Assembly (NCBI RefSeq): GCF_040930455.2
Contig: NZ_CP170494.1
Length of the DNA stretch: 64,000 bases
Direction: 5' to 3' (one strand)
Source of the DNA: Neopusillimonas maritima
GTDB taxonomy: Bacteria > Pseudomonadota > Gammaproteobacteria > Burkholderiales > Burkholderiaceae_B
This document shows positions 1-9,158 of the stretch, piece after piece. The notes beneath the pieces were generated by a model that was given only the letters and a program-made list of their open reading frames with translations, did not search any database and was not told where the DNA came from. A program made the position numbers and the translations under genes. Numbering within the stretch: position 1 is the stretch's first letter; every line of letters starts with the position of its first letter.

Positions 1-2
1 TC

Positions 3-626
3 CGCTCTGGGCAAGTTAATTTAATGACCGCCGGAAAAGGTGTTTCGCACACTGAAGACTCACTACCGGGAGAAAAGAGGTTGCATGGCGCTCAATTGTG
101 GATCGCATTGCCACCGGAAAAAGAAGCCATCGAACCGGCGTTTCATCACTATAGCCACTTGCCGGAATGGCGTTTTGGCGGTTTGCACTACACCTTGTTG
201 GCGGGACAGTTCCAAAACCAAACTTCACCGGTGGCTGTCCACACGCCATTGTTAGGGCTCGACATTTTTGCACCAAACGGGGGCGCCTCAGCGATTCTGC
301 AATTGAACCGCGCATTTGAGCACGGAATGATGGTGTTAAATGGCGAAGTGCAGTTGCCGTGTGGTGAATCGATAAAGCCGGGCGTTCTGGCTTATTGGCC
401 ACCGGGGGTATCAACCCTTAATGTATACCTAACCGCAGGCACACGCCTCTTGTTTATTGGCGGTGAACCTTTCCCGGAGCCGGTCAGGATATGGTGGAAT
501 TTCGTCAGTGGCGCATCAGACAACCTACGCCAGGCCGTGCTCGACTGGAATCGGTTCCACACACGTTTTGGGGTGGTGCCGGGGCAAAATCACCGTCGGC
601 TGACTTCCCCGGCATACCCCACATGA
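3..626 (+). CDS. Pirin family protein, C-terminal part
   Basis: Pirins are iron-binding bicupin proteins; several bacterial members act as quercetin 2,3-dioxygenases and others bind metabolic enzymes. The frame is already open at the first bases and reads RSGQVNLMTAGKGVSHTE, the signature of the pirin N-terminal cupin. This stretch carries the last histidine and the glutamate of the usual metal site. The ATG at position 24 is therefore internal and the true start lies before the window. About 207 residues are visible, covering the end of the N-terminal cupin and the C-terminal pirin domain (about residues 80-190). The gene converges on the alpha/beta hydrolase gene and overlaps it by 37 bases at the 3' ends. 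Family assignment is firm; the substrate cannot be told. Confidence 0.88.
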   Translation, partial: RSGQVNLMTAGKGVSHTEDSLPGEKRLHGAQLWIALPPEKEAIEPAFHHYSHLPEWRFGGLHYTLLAGQFQNQTSPVAVHTPLLGLDIFAPNGGASAILQLNRAFEHGMMVLNGEVQLPCGESIKPGVLAYWPPGVSTLNVYLTAGTRLLFIGGEPFPEPVRIWWNFVSGASDNLRQAVLDWNRFHTRFGVVPGQNHRRLTSPAYPT

Positions 627-1360
627 TTGAATCCTGGCGCGACATCGGCCAATAAACCGAACGTGCCGACAGGATCCGTTAACATCGCCAAATGACCCGT
701 GTTCAATGTATGAACAGACCACCCCGGATCATGATTGAATTTATCGTAAAACTGTTGAAACGGCGTTCCATCATAAGCAGCGGCCATCACATAGGAATGC
801 GGGATAGCCGGGCGCTCAGCCAAAGCCTTAGAAGGTTGCAGAAAAGTTTGCAGCGGTTGGCACACCAAACGTTTTTGTACACGTTCACACAGCTTTTCGT
901 CTGTCACCCCAAACGCTTTCAACGGGAAAGGCGGCACACGCTGGTCGGGCCATGTCCGCTCGCGAAATACGCGCCCTTTTTCACCGGCATAGTCGGCCAG
1001 ACACTTACCCGACTCAGGCACAAAGGCATCGAAATACATGACCGCACCAATACGCTCGGGGATGCAGGCCAAAACATTACTCACCACCATGCCGCCGTAA
1101 CTCCACCCTACCAGGACCACGTCACTCAATTGCTCCATGCGAATTAAATTCACAATGTCGTCGGTGTGGGTATCAAGCGTAATGCCCTCGTGCGCCAAAT
1201 GAGCCCTATCGCCCAGGCCGGTTAAAGAAGGTGTATATACCTCGTGCCCCAGATAGCGCAGTTCAGTGGCCGTCTCCTTCCATACCCAACCACCATGCCA
1301 GGCACCGTGGATCAACACGTAAGTACGCGGTCGTTTTACTGGAATATGAGATGCTGCCAT
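590..1360 (-). CDS. Alpha/beta fold hydrolase
   Basis: A 256-residue cytoplasmic hydrolase of the alpha/beta fold, in the group of small esterases related to EstC and plant methyl-salicylate-type esterases. Visible motifs are the oxyanion-hole segment HGAWHGGW (about residues 18-25), the nucleophile elbow GWSYGG with Ser87, and a C-terminal GHLAML segment that supplies the catalytic histidine. There is no signal peptide. The ATG is preceded by a purine-rich AGGGGG stretch about eight bases upstream. It is the last gene of its strand here; a promoter-like pair lies upstream at 1417-1445. The substrate is unknown; ester, lactone or C-C bond hydrolysis are all possible for this family. Confidence 0.85.
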   Translation of the reverse strand: MAASHIPVKRPRTYVLIHGAWHGGWVWKETATELRYLGHEVYTPSLTGLGDRAHLAHEGITLDTHTDDIVNLIRMEQLSDVVLVGWSYGGMVVSNVLACIPERIGAVMYFDAFVPESGKCLADYAGEKGRVFRERTWPDQRVPPFPLKAFGVTDEKLCERVQKRLVCQPLQTFLQPSKALAERPAIPHSYVMAAAYDGTPFQQFYDKFNHDPGWSVHTLNTGHLAMLTDPVGTFGLLADVAPGFNHVGYAGEVSRR

Positions 1361-1416
1361 GGGGAACCCCCTTTTATTTCAGGATGCCGTGCAAGAAGTT
1401 ACCGCAGCTTACCTTA

Positions 1417-1445
1417 ATTCAACAACCAATTAAATTTCGAGTCAA
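1417..1445 (-). promoter_or_regulatory. Putative sigma-70 promoter of the alpha/beta hydrolase gene
   Basis: On the minus strand TTGACT (1445-1440) is followed after exactly 17 bases by TTGAAT (1422-1417). This is a five-of-six and a four-of-six match to the -35 and -10 consensus. It lies in the 166-base A+T-rich gap between the antiporter and the hydrolase, about 57 bases before the hydrolase start. Confidence 0.45.
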
Positions 1446-1526
1446 AGTGGATGTGTATAGATAAACATACTACTGAAAAAATTTGAAAAACAACAGTAAT
1501 GGCGCATAAATACAAACCAAGCGACC

Positions 1527-3173
1527 TTAATGTCGGTTACGCACTTCTTCCATATCCAGGCGTGCCACCATTTCCCTTGCCAGCTCATCGGAAATTTTGT
1601 GCTGCCTTGCCAACGCAAAAATACTTTGGCGGGCGGCATCAATAACCGCCAAACGCATACGCTGTTCAACCCGCTTTTCGTGCGCCAGCCACTCATCCGG
1701 CAGCCCTAGCTCCGACACGGCGGAAACGGCACGAATGTCAGCTAACAAACGCTCGGCCACACTAGACAGAAGATCTTGCTCGCGTGCATCGGGAAACTCC
1801 GACGTTAGCCGGTCCACCTCTTCTTGAAGAGCCCGTTCAGCCGCCTCTCGCGCCGTTTGTACCGCCAAATATTCCTGCTGTTCGCGCTTGATACCACTGG
1901 ATTGATGGCGCAACATTTTCACCACCGGCGGCATCAGCGCGCTAGCCAAAACCAAAGAAGTAATAATCACCGTTGCCGCTAACAGAATGGCCAAATCACG
2001 CGCAGGAAACGGGGTGCCATCGTTCAATACCAAAGGCAGGGTAAGCACACCGGCCAGGGTAATCGCACCACGCACTCCTCCGAGTGTCAAGACCATCATC
2101 ATGCCGGCCCCCACTTCGGGAAAAGGAATGCCGCGTCGCCGTTTACGCCAACCTTCAAAACGCACCGATGCGTATACCCAGCCAAAACGGAAAACACCCA
2201 GCACAATACAAATAACCAGCGCATAGACCACCAGCCATAGCGGGTTATGGTGCCCCGTCTCGGCAATGGCCTCGACCGCACCGGTATATATTCCCGGCAA
2301 CTGCTCGCCCAGCAACACAAACATTGTTCCGTTCAGGGCAAACTGCACCACATTCCATGTGCTTTGCCGATGCATGCGAGTTAATGCGCTGGATGATCCG
2401 CTTAGTTCCACGTAACTCATCGTCACGCCGGCAGATACCGCAGCCAGAATGCCTGAGGCACCGATATATTCCGCCGCAAAATAGGCGGCAAACGGTACCA
2501 TTAAACTCAGTAACACCTCGGCGCCCGGTTCCTCGCCAACCCGCCTCACTACCGCTGTACGCGCACGCGATAGACCCCACGTCACCACTACGCCCGTTGC
2601 CAGCCCTGCCGCAGCCACCCAAATAAACGACAAAGCCGCATGTGATATAGAGAAAGTGCCGGTTACCACCGCCGCCACGGCTGTACGAAACGCCACCAGG
2701 CCAGTCGCATCGTTAAATAGGGACTCTCCCTCCAGGACCGACATTAAGCGCTTGGGCACCGGTACCTTGCGTGTAATGGCCGAAACCGCCACTGGATCGG
2801 TTGGCGACACAATAGCCGCCACGGCAAACGCCACCGCGAGCGGCATGGCTGGAATCAGCCAGTGCAAAATGAATCCCAGCCCCAGTACAGTTAACAGTAC
2901 CAGGCCAAAAGACAGCTGAATGATGCCGCCTTTTTCACGCCAGAGTCCTTCCTTGGGGATACGCCAGCCATCCAGAAACAAAAGGGGCGGCAAGAACAAA
3001 AGAAAGAAAACATCCGGATCCAGCTCCACCCCTTCTTCGAATACACCGGCAATCACAAAACCCAGCGCAATTTGAATCAGGGGCAACGGGATGCCTGCCG
3101 GCAACATACGTGCCAAAGCGCCGCTCATTCCAACGGCAGCCATCATGGCCAATGCAATGTCAAGACTTTCCAT
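1527..3173 (-). CDS. Na+/H+ antiporter, CPA1 family
   Basis: An inner-membrane monovalent cation/proton antiporter that exchanges cytoplasmic Na+ (or K+/Li+) for external protons in pH and sodium homeostasis. The protein is 548 residues from the ATG at 3173, giving an N terminus MESLDIALAMMAAVGMSG. The longer reading frame upstream adds 21 polar residues with no membrane character and was not used. About twelve hydrophobic segments fill residues 1-400. The CPA1 hallmarks SPTDPVAVSA and ESLFNDATGLV (with the essential Asp of the ND pair) are present. A soluble, charged, probably helical C-terminal tail of about 140 residues follows. It is divergent from the DHA2 exporter gene. Ion specificity is not readable from sequence. 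Confidence 0.9.
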   Translation of the reverse strand: MESLDIALAMMAAVGMSGALARMLPAGIPLPLIQIALGFVIAGVFEEGVELDPDVFFLLFLPPLLFLDGWRIPKEGLWREKGGIIQLSFGLVLLTVLGLGFILHWLIPAMPLAVAFAVAAIVSPTDPVAVSAITRKVPVPKRLMSVLEGESLFNDATGLVAFRTAVAAVVTGTFSISHAALSFIWVAAAGLATGVVVTWGLSRARTAVVRRVGEEPGAEVLLSLMVPFAAYFAAEYIGASGILAAVSAGVTMSYVELSGSSSALTRMHRQSTWNVVQFALNGTMFVLLGEQLPGIYTGAVEAIAETGHHNPLWLVVYALVICIVLGVFRFGWVYASVRFEGWRKRRRGIPFPEVGAGMMMVLTLGGVRGAITLAGVLTLPLVLNDGTPFPARDLAILLAATVIITSLVLASALMPPVVKMLRHQSSGIKREQQEYLAVQTAREAAERALQEEVDRLTSEFPDAREQDLLSSVAERLLADIRAVSAVSELGLPDEWLAHEKRVEQRMRLAVIDAARQSIFALARQHKISDELAREMVARLDMEEVRNRH

Positions 3174-3305
3174 GTTGTAACTAAAACTCCGGCAGCGTTT
3201 CTGCGGCCACATTGTCGCACAACACATCTTTGCCAAAAACGGTTATGGTCGCTGTTTATTGCACTCATTGCACAACAAGACGTTCTAACCTTAAGCTTGG
3301 CCAAT

Positions 3306-4769
3306 ATGAACCAAAAACGATCCTCCGGCCAAAAAGACATCAAACCTGACCCCGCCCGATGGCGGGTTTTACAGGTTATTCTCATCTCGCTCTTCATGTC
3401 ACTCATGGCCATCAGTATCATCAACGTGGCCCTACCCTCCATACAACATGGGCTCCAGGCATCGCAATCCAGTATTCAATGGGTACTATCGGGCTATGCA
3501 CTGATGTTTGGCGTCGTATTGGTCAGCGCCGGGCGCGCGGGCGACATTATGGGTCGTGGCGGCTTCTTTCTTATTGGTGTCGCAATTTTTACGCTGGCCT
3601 CAATCGGTGCTGGGCTGGCACCCGACGCTGCGTGGCTGAACGTCGCACGCCTTTTTCAGGGTCTGGGCTCAGGCATGCTAAGCCCACAGGGCATCGGCAT
3701 GATCCAGCAATACTTTCAGGGTAACGAGCGGGGTCGTGCATTTGGTTATTTAGGCACCGTAGTGGGGTTCTCCGTGGCATTCGGACCAGTTTTCGGCGGC
3801 CTTTTAATTTACCTGGGTGGCCCCGACCTGGGCTGGCGTCTTACCTTTCTTATTAATGTACCCTTCGGAATAGCGACGCTTATTTTGGGCTGGCGCTGGT
3901 TTCCGCGCCCGCTTATACAAAAGCGCGGCACCGAGATACTGGCCCACAACCCAGGCGGCTTGCTGCGCGCACTCGACCCCGTTGGTGCTGCGCTGCTAGG
4001 CCTGGCTGTATTAGCCGTGCTCTTCCCCTTCGTCCAGTTTCGTGGCTCACCCGCTACGTGGTTACTGTTGCCCGCGGGCCTGCTGCTTATGTTTGCGTGG
4101 GTGAAATGGGAGAAATGGTATGCGCGAACTGGCAATAGCCCCATGGTCGACCTGTCTATTTTTTCCATTAGCAGCTTTACTAATGGCGCCCTTATTATGA
4201 CGCTGTACTTCCTTGGCATGACCAGTGTATGGGTACTGATAGCGTTATATGTTCAGTTGGGCGCCGGCAAAAGCGCGCTGGAAGCCGGCCTGGTCGGCCT
4301 GCCATCAGCACTTGTTTCGGCCTATGCCGCAAATTGGGCGGGAAAACGCATCACCCAGTATGGCCGCCAAATTGTCATTGGCGGCATAATTCTGGCCATG
4401 ACCGGCCTAACACTCAGTATGCTGGTAGCCGTTTTGCACACCTACAATCTGGCCACTGTCTGGTGGCTACTGTTAACCCTTACCTTTGTCGGCCTCGGGC
4501 AAGGTTTGGTTATTAGCCCTAATCAGGCGCTTACCTTGGCGGAGGTGCCCATCGGCCACGCCGGTAGCTCCGGAGCCATTATGCAAACGGGCCAGCGCAT
4601 TGGTTCTTCCATTGGCATTGCCATCATTACCGCGGCTGCGTTTTTTGCGTTAAACCTGTCGTCTTCATGGACAGTGGCCGTGGTGGTGGGTTTGGGCCTG
4701 ATTGTTTCAGTGGTGTCGATTACGCTGGTGATATCGATTAAAGATTTGCGTAGTCGACAACGGCGTTGA
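3306..4769 (+). CDS. MFS drug exporter, DHA2 (14-helix) family
   Basis: A proton-driven efflux permease of the major facilitator superfamily, EmrB/QacA-like. From the ATG at 3306 it is 487 residues with a short hydrophilic, Lys/Arg-rich N terminus and then about 14 hydrophobic segments. The start of helix 1 (LFMSLMAISIINVALPSI) and the segment WVLSGYALMFGVVLVSAGRAGDIMGR match the DHA2 family motifs; the latter is motif A. An in-frame extension upstream of 3306 overlaps the divergent antiporter gene, is not membrane-like and was discarded. It converges on the TonB receptor gene with a 31-base gap. No regulator or membrane-fusion partner is adjacent. The substrate is unknown. Confidence 0.87.
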   Translation: MNQKRSSGQKDIKPDPARWRVLQVILISLFMSLMAISIINVALPSIQHGLQASQSSIQWVLSGYALMFGVVLVSAGRAGDIMGRGGFFLIGVAIFTLASIGAGLAPDAAWLNVARLFQGLGSGMLSPQGIGMIQQYFQGNERGRAFGYLGTVVGFSVAFGPVFGGLLIYLGGPDLGWRLTFLINVPFGIATLILGWRWFPRPLIQKRGTEILAHNPGGLLRALDPVGAALLGLAVLAVLFPFVQFRGSPATWLLLPAGLLLMFAWVKWEKWYARTGNSPMVDLSIFSISSFTNGALIMTLYFLGMTSVWVLIALYVQLGAGKSALEAGLVGLPSALVSAYAANWAGKRITQYGRQIVIGGIILAMTGLTLSMLVAVLHTYNLATVWWLLLTLTFVGLGQGLVISPNQALTLAEVPIGHAGSSGAIMQTGQRIGSSIGIAIITAAAFFALNLSSSWTVAVVVGLGLIVSVVSITLVISIKDLRSRQRR

Positions 4770-4800
4770 CGAATCGCAACGAAACCACCCAAAGACAACC

Positions 4801-6960
4801 TTAAAATATAAACCGCGCCTGAACCCCCGCCGTCCAGTTTCGCCCCGGCGCGGGTTCGTAATATCGGCCATTCCCTTCGTTCACGATCACGGAGCCGGCA
4901 TAATCTTTGTCAAACAAATTATCCACGCGGGCGAAGGCCGACACTTCCCAAGGGCCGGCCAACCAGGTATAGCCTGTGCTTAAAGCAAACACGGCATACG
5001 ATGGCGCCGATTCGGTATTGCCGTCATTCACCGCAATATTACTTAGAAAACGCCCTTCCACCCCTGCGCGCCAACCAGTGGGGGGTATCCACCCCAGCGC
5101 GGCAAACACCGCATGTTCAGCAATACCGGGGATGCGATTTCCCGCTTGTAGGTACTGGGCCGGCTGGGTTGGGTTCGAACAGGGGCCGGAAATGCAATCG
5201 TCCTGGTAACGGGCATTAAGCCATGTGTAGGCCACATCCGCACGCCAATGCCGCCCCCATTCGTTCGTGTAAGCCAACTCAAACCCGGTTCGTTTGGTAC
5301 GACCGGCGTTCTGGTAGCTGGTGCGGCCATTCGCACTGCCCGCCGATACAATTTCGTCACGAGTGCGCGTTTGAAATACGGCGGCGGTAAGCAAGCTACT
5401 TTCTGTGGGCATCGTTTTAAAGCCCGCTTCAAACGTGGTGCTGTAAGCCGGTTGCAGACCAAAATTCAACCCTGCCCCGCCATCGGTGCGGTACGATAAC
5501 TCATTAAAAGTAGGCGTTTCAAAACCCCGACCAGCGGAAACATACACTTGGGTATTATTTGACATGGCATATGCCAATGAACCCACTGGCGAGAACGCCT
5601 GATAGCGTGCACTGCCGCTGTCATCGCCATTTACTCCCTGAACAAAGCGATCAGCCGACTCGAAACTCACCGTGCTATAGCGTGCGCCTAAATCCAGTGT
5701 AAAACGCGGCGCAAATTCCCAGGACGTTTGAATATAAGGGTCTAGACTCCACACAGTATTGCGCTCGTCCCGACGCAGTGCCCCCTGCACACCCAACTGA
5801 CGCCCTTGCGGTGTGTCAATATAGTTGCGATAGCCCTTACGCCCTTCTTTCATGGCATCATAGGCCACACCGGTTATTACAGTGAACGGCCGGTTGGCCA
5901 GGGAAAGTTGTGTTGTCCAACGCAAGTCAGTACCGTAATAATCGCGTGTTAAGTCAATGACACCACCGGCTTGCAAAGGGTTCTGCTGCACGAAATCAGG
6001 AATGGCTAAATATTGAACGGTATGGCGTCGCCCCGCATACACCAGCGCCGTTAATTCATTATCGGCATTCAGTGAGTGTTCATAACGTAAGCCTCCCTGC
6101 GTTTGGCGCACCGTTTTACGGGTGTTGTAGGCCAGCGCGTTGGGCACCACACTGCGTGGGTTCTGCTCGAAATCTTGCCGTGTCAAGCCTAAGGGGTCGT
6201 CGGCAGTTAAATCCACATGGTTTGCCACCAGGGTAAGCCGGTTGCCCGAGGCAAAATCAAACCCTAATTTCATATTCATTAAATTCTTGCGCGCACCGCT
6301 GTGATCCCGGTAGCCCTGCGTGGTGAAGCGGTTGGCGCTTATTAGATAATCCATTTCTGTTTCATCCAAATCCAGCATGCCGCCGGCCTTCAAGCCATAA
6401 CGATAAGTGCCGTAACTACCTGCAGAAAAGTCGCCGCTGATGCTGGGCGGGTACTCACCCCGTTCGGTGTTGATCACCATCACCCCGCCCGAAGCATTAC
6501 CATACAGCGCCGAAAACGGCCCCCGTAAAACCTCTACCGATTCAATCGACGCAATATCAATATTCGACGTTTGCCCCTGGCCATCCGGCATGGTGGCAGG
6601 AATGCCGTCGACATAAAGCCGTACACCTCGCACCCCAAAGGTTGAGCGTGCCCCAAACCCTCGAATGGAAACCTGAAGGTCTTGCGCATAATTCTGACGG
6701 TTCTGAATTTGCAATCCCGGCACGCTTGAAAGCCCTTCGGATAAATTGATTTGCGGCTGATCCCGACGCAGATCGTAACCCTCAACAACAGAAATCGATG
6801 CGGGCGTGTCAAGGATTTCGGTTTCGAGGCGTGTAGCCGTCACCACAACCGGGTCGAGAATGGTGGCCGAAGTAGATTGCGTTTGAGCAGGTGCTTGTGC
6901 TTGAGCGATTGAACCTGCATGAAGCAGAAAAGCCGTTGCCAAAATTCTGTATATCTTCAT
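4801..6960 (-). CDS. TonB-dependent outer-membrane receptor
   Basis: An outer-membrane, TonB-energised importer, most likely for an iron complex. The protein is 719 residues from the ATG at 6960 and begins with a signal peptide ending near AQAQA (about residue 24). An N-terminal plug domain follows, containing DPVVVTATRLE, RGFGARSTFGVRG, LYVDGIPATMPDGQGQ and VEVLRGPFSALYGNASGG. The rest is a 22-strand barrel ending in the terminal aromatic signature ...ARFIF. A GGGGGT-type ribosome site lies about nine bases before the ATG. An in-frame ATG nine codons upstream was rejected because it would precede the signal peptide. No siderophore or ABC transport genes are next to it, so the ligand is open. 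Confidence 0.9.
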   Translation of the reverse strand: MKIYRILATAFLLHAGSIAQAQAPAQTQSTSATILDPVVVTATRLETEILDTPASISVVEGYDLRRDQPQINLSEGLSSVPGLQIQNRQNYAQDLQVSIRGFGARSTFGVRGVRLYVDGIPATMPDGQGQTSNIDIASIESVEVLRGPFSALYGNASGGVMVINTERGEYPPSISGDFSAGSYGTYRYGLKAGGMLDLDETEMDYLISANRFTTQGYRDHSGARKNLMNMKLGFDFASGNRLTLVANHVDLTADDPLGLTRQDFEQNPRSVVPNALAYNTRKTVRQTQGGLRYEHSLNADNELTALVYAGRRHTVQYLAIPDFVQQNPLQAGGVIDLTRDYYGTDLRWTTQLSLANRPFTVITGVAYDAMKEGRKGYRNYIDTPQGRQLGVQGALRRDERNTVWSLDPYIQTSWEFAPRFTLDLGARYSTVSFESADRFVQGVNGDDSGSARYQAFSPVGSLAYAMSNNTQVYVSAGRGFETPTFNELSYRTDGGAGLNFGLQPAYSTTFEAGFKTMPTESSLLTAAVFQTRTRDEIVSAGSANGRTSYQNAGRTKRTGFELAYTNEWGRHWRADVAYTWLNARYQDDCISGPCSNPTQPAQYLQAGNRIPGIAEHAVFAALGWIPPTGWRAGVEGRFLSNIAVNDGNTESAPSYAVFALSTGYTWLAGPWEVSAFARVDNLFDKDYAGSVIVNEGNGRYYEPAPGRNWTAGVQARFIF

Positions 6961-7012
6961 ACTTTTTCGCACCCCCTGTTCCCACACGTCACTTAACCGC
7001 GGGTTAACTCCT

Positions 7013-7027
7013 CATTACCAGATAATG
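7013..7027. repeat. Inverted repeat upstream of the TonB receptor gene
   Basis: CATTACCAGATAATG has the arms CATTA and TAATG around five bases and lies 53-67 bases before the receptor start, just after the photolyase stop. Part of it (GATAATG) resembles a Fur half site, but the overall arrangement is not the usual Fur 7-1-7 box. An operator role is only a possibility. Confidence 0.25.
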
Positions 7028-7034
7028 TTCGCAC

Positions 7035-8516
7035 TTAATTACTTTTCAGGTTTTTGAATGCATCAATCGCACGCTGCCGCGTTACTTTTAAGTCCACCAT
7101 CATTGTTGGATAACCACACCCTTCCCGGGTTAAAGGCGATGGGTCGTGAATTTCCCTGGCGTCAACCTGTTTTAGCTCCGGCACCCACTGACGAATAAAT
7201 ACGCCCTCGGGGTCGAATCTTTCCGACTGGCTCACCGGATTAAACACGCGAAAATACGGCGCGGCGTCGGCTCCCGTCGATGCGCTCCATTGCCAGCCAC
7301 CATTGTTTGCCGCCAACTCCCCATCGATCAAATGCTGCATAAAATAACGCTCTCCCAGGCGCCAATCAATAAGCAAGTTCTTGCTTAGAAACATGGCCGC
7401 CACCATCCGCAGGCGATTATGCATCCAGCCCGTACCGTTCAACTGGCGCATGGCGGCATCCACAATAGGTACGCCGGTTTCACCCTTGCACCACCGTTCA
7501 AAATCTTCCGGCGCGTCACGCCACACCACAGCTTCCGTTTCCGACTTCATGGCGCGATGCATCGACAACGCCGGATAGCTCACCATTAAATGCAGGTAAA
7601 ACTCGCGCCAGAGCAACTCGTTAATCCAGGTCAAAATACCGGCTCGGCCGGTTTCCAGCTCGCCCTGGTTAGCCAGTAAAGCTGCGTATAGGCATTGCCT
7701 GACCGAAAGAATGCCCGCCGCCAGATACGGCGATAGCCGGCTGGTACCCGGTTTGGCGGGGAAATCGCGATCTTGCTTGTAGTACGCGATGCGGGTGTTG
7801 ATGAAGTCTTCCAGGTGAGCATGTGCTGCTTGAGATGAAGCCGGCCAACACGTGTTGGATATTGCCGGCCCGGTCGCTTCAGCCCAGGCTTTCAGGGCAC
7901 TGGGGGCGGGAAAGCCTTTGTTAGAGGCCAGAAGCGCCGTACTTAACGGCACTTGCGGGTTGGGCACGGATAACGGAGAAATGCCGCCTATTGTCGATCC
8001 GGCGTTGCGCCCTTCCATTAAACGCATTCGACACGCCTTTGCGAAAGGCGTAAACACTTTATACGGCCCGCCTGAACCCGTTTTTACCGACCCCGGCACT
8101 AGCAAGCACTGCCCGTCAAAACCATGCATCGCAATACCCGCGCCCCGCAGACATGTATACGTGGCACGATCCCGGCGGCGCTCATTCACCCCCACCTCGC
8201 GGTTGCAATACACGGCCTCCACGTGCCACTGCGCACAAAACTGTGCCACAGCTTCAGGTACCTCGGCCCAGGTATTAACGTGTAGCCCAACGAATGGCAC
8301 ATTCAACGCAGCAAGTTCCGTTTCCAATGCCGCCAAAGCACGATGCCAAAAATTCAGTTTAATCGGCGCATCATCATGCATACGCCACTGCTCCGGACTC
8401 ACAATATAAAACGCGACGGTCGGGCCTGCCTGCATGGCTGCAGCCAATGCAGGTTGATCGGCCACCCGCAAGTCGGTGCGAAACCAGCAGGCTGAAATTG
8501 CTTGAGTTGTGCGCAC
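7035..8516 (-). CDS. phrB: Deoxyribodipyrimidine photolyase
   Basis: A light-driven flavoenzyme that splits cyclobutane pyrimidine dimers in DNA. The protein has an N-terminal antenna-chromophore domain (starting CWFRTDLRVADQPAL) and a C-terminal FAD-binding helical domain. The latter carries the signatures WINELLWREFYLHLM, GVPIVDAAMRQLNGTGWMHNR and WQWSASTGADAAPYFRVFNP, which hold residues that bind FAD and the dimer. I place the start at a GTG (8516), which has AAAGGA six bases upstream; the frame also opens at a TTG (8531) but without a ribosome site. The length is then 493 residues, slightly longer than the E. coli enzyme (472). The class I CPD type is inferred from overall similarity; a related cryptochrome/photolyase role cannot be excluded. 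Confidence 0.9.
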   Translation of the reverse strand: MRTTQAISACWFRTDLRVADQPALAAAMQAGPTVAFYIVSPEQWRMHDDAPIKLNFWHRALAALETELAALNVPFVGLHVNTWAEVPEAVAQFCAQWHVEAVYCNREVGVNERRRDRATYTCLRGAGIAMHGFDGQCLLVPGSVKTGSGGPYKVFTPFAKACRMRLMEGRNAGSTIGGISPLSVPNPQVPLSTALLASNKGFPAPSALKAWAEATGPAISNTCWPASSQAAHAHLEDFINTRIAYYKQDRDFPAKPGTSRLSPYLAAGILSVRQCLYAALLANQGELETGRAGILTWINELLWREFYLHLMVSYPALSMHRAMKSETEAVVWRDAPEDFERWCKGETGVPIVDAAMRQLNGTGWMHNRLRMVAAMFLSKNLLIDWRLGERYFMQHLIDGELAANNGGWQWSASTGADAAPYFRVFNPVSQSERFDPEGVFIRQWVPELKQVDAREIHDPSPLTREGCGYPTMMVDLKVTRQRAIDAFKNLKSN

Positions 8517-8627
8517 ACCGTATCCTTTCAATCTTCAATTATCGACCTGAATGTTACAAGAACGACATAAAAAAACACAGGCGCGTGAACCGTTACACTA
8601 CGGATTTATTGTCTCTAGAAGTAAGGT

Positions 8628-9149
8628 ATGAAGTATCGCGCACAATGTTTTTTTTTATTGGCGGCTGCACTGTTTTCATCCGCGGCCGCAACGGCTGCAG
8701 GCCGTGTTCCCAGCAATGAAGAAACGCGGAACAAAACGGTTCAGTGTGAAGTGACCTCGGTGCACGATGGCGACAGCATGCGCGCGCGCTGCCCAGGCAT
8801 GAAAGATACGGTGCGGATTCGCATTCACCAGATTGATGCCCCCGAAATCGGGCAGGCTTATGGCAAAACCTCCCGTGACACCTTACGCCGCCTGTGCGAG
8901 CGCGGCCGCACCGCCGCATTTAGCATTGTCGGTAAAGATGATTACGGCCGTTTGCTGGCCGGCGTTGAGTGCGGGCAGAAAGATGTCGCCACCACCATGC
9001 TGGAGTCGGGCGCAGCGTGGGTGTATCGTCAGTATCAGCACGATAAGATGCTGGTGCAGCTGGAGCAACGCGCGCGGGAAGCGAAGCGCGGTTTGTGGCA
9101 AGACCCTAACGCGCAAGCACCCTGGGAGTATCGGCGCGACCGGCGCTAA
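8628..9149 (+). CDS. Secreted thermonuclease-like (SNase domain) protein
   Basis: A 173-residue protein with an N-terminal signal peptide (hydrophobic stretch at about residues 7-20, ending near ATAAG) and a single staphylococcal-nuclease-like OB-fold domain. The catalytic pattern is present: VHDGDSMRARC for the Ca2+-binding Asp, RIRIHQIDAPE for the first Arg and the Asp-Ala-Pro-Glu motif, and DDYGRLLA for the second Arg. The ending EAKRGLWQDPNAQAPWEYR is typical of Gram-negative SNase proteins. It probably degrades DNA or RNA in the periplasm or outside the cell. AAGG lies just before the ATG. It is followed ten bases later by the flavin oxidoreductase gene and may be co-transcribed with it. 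Confidence 0.87.
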   Translation: MKYRAQCFFLLAAALFSSAAATAAGRVPSNEETRNKTVQCEVTSVHDGDSMRARCPGMKDTVRIRIHQIDAPEIGQAYGKTSRDTLRRLCERGRTAAFSIVGKDDYGRLLAGVECGQKDVATTMLESGAAWVYRQYQHDKMLVQLEQRAREAKRGLWQDPNAQAPWEYRRDRR

Positions 9150-9158
9150 AATAAACAG

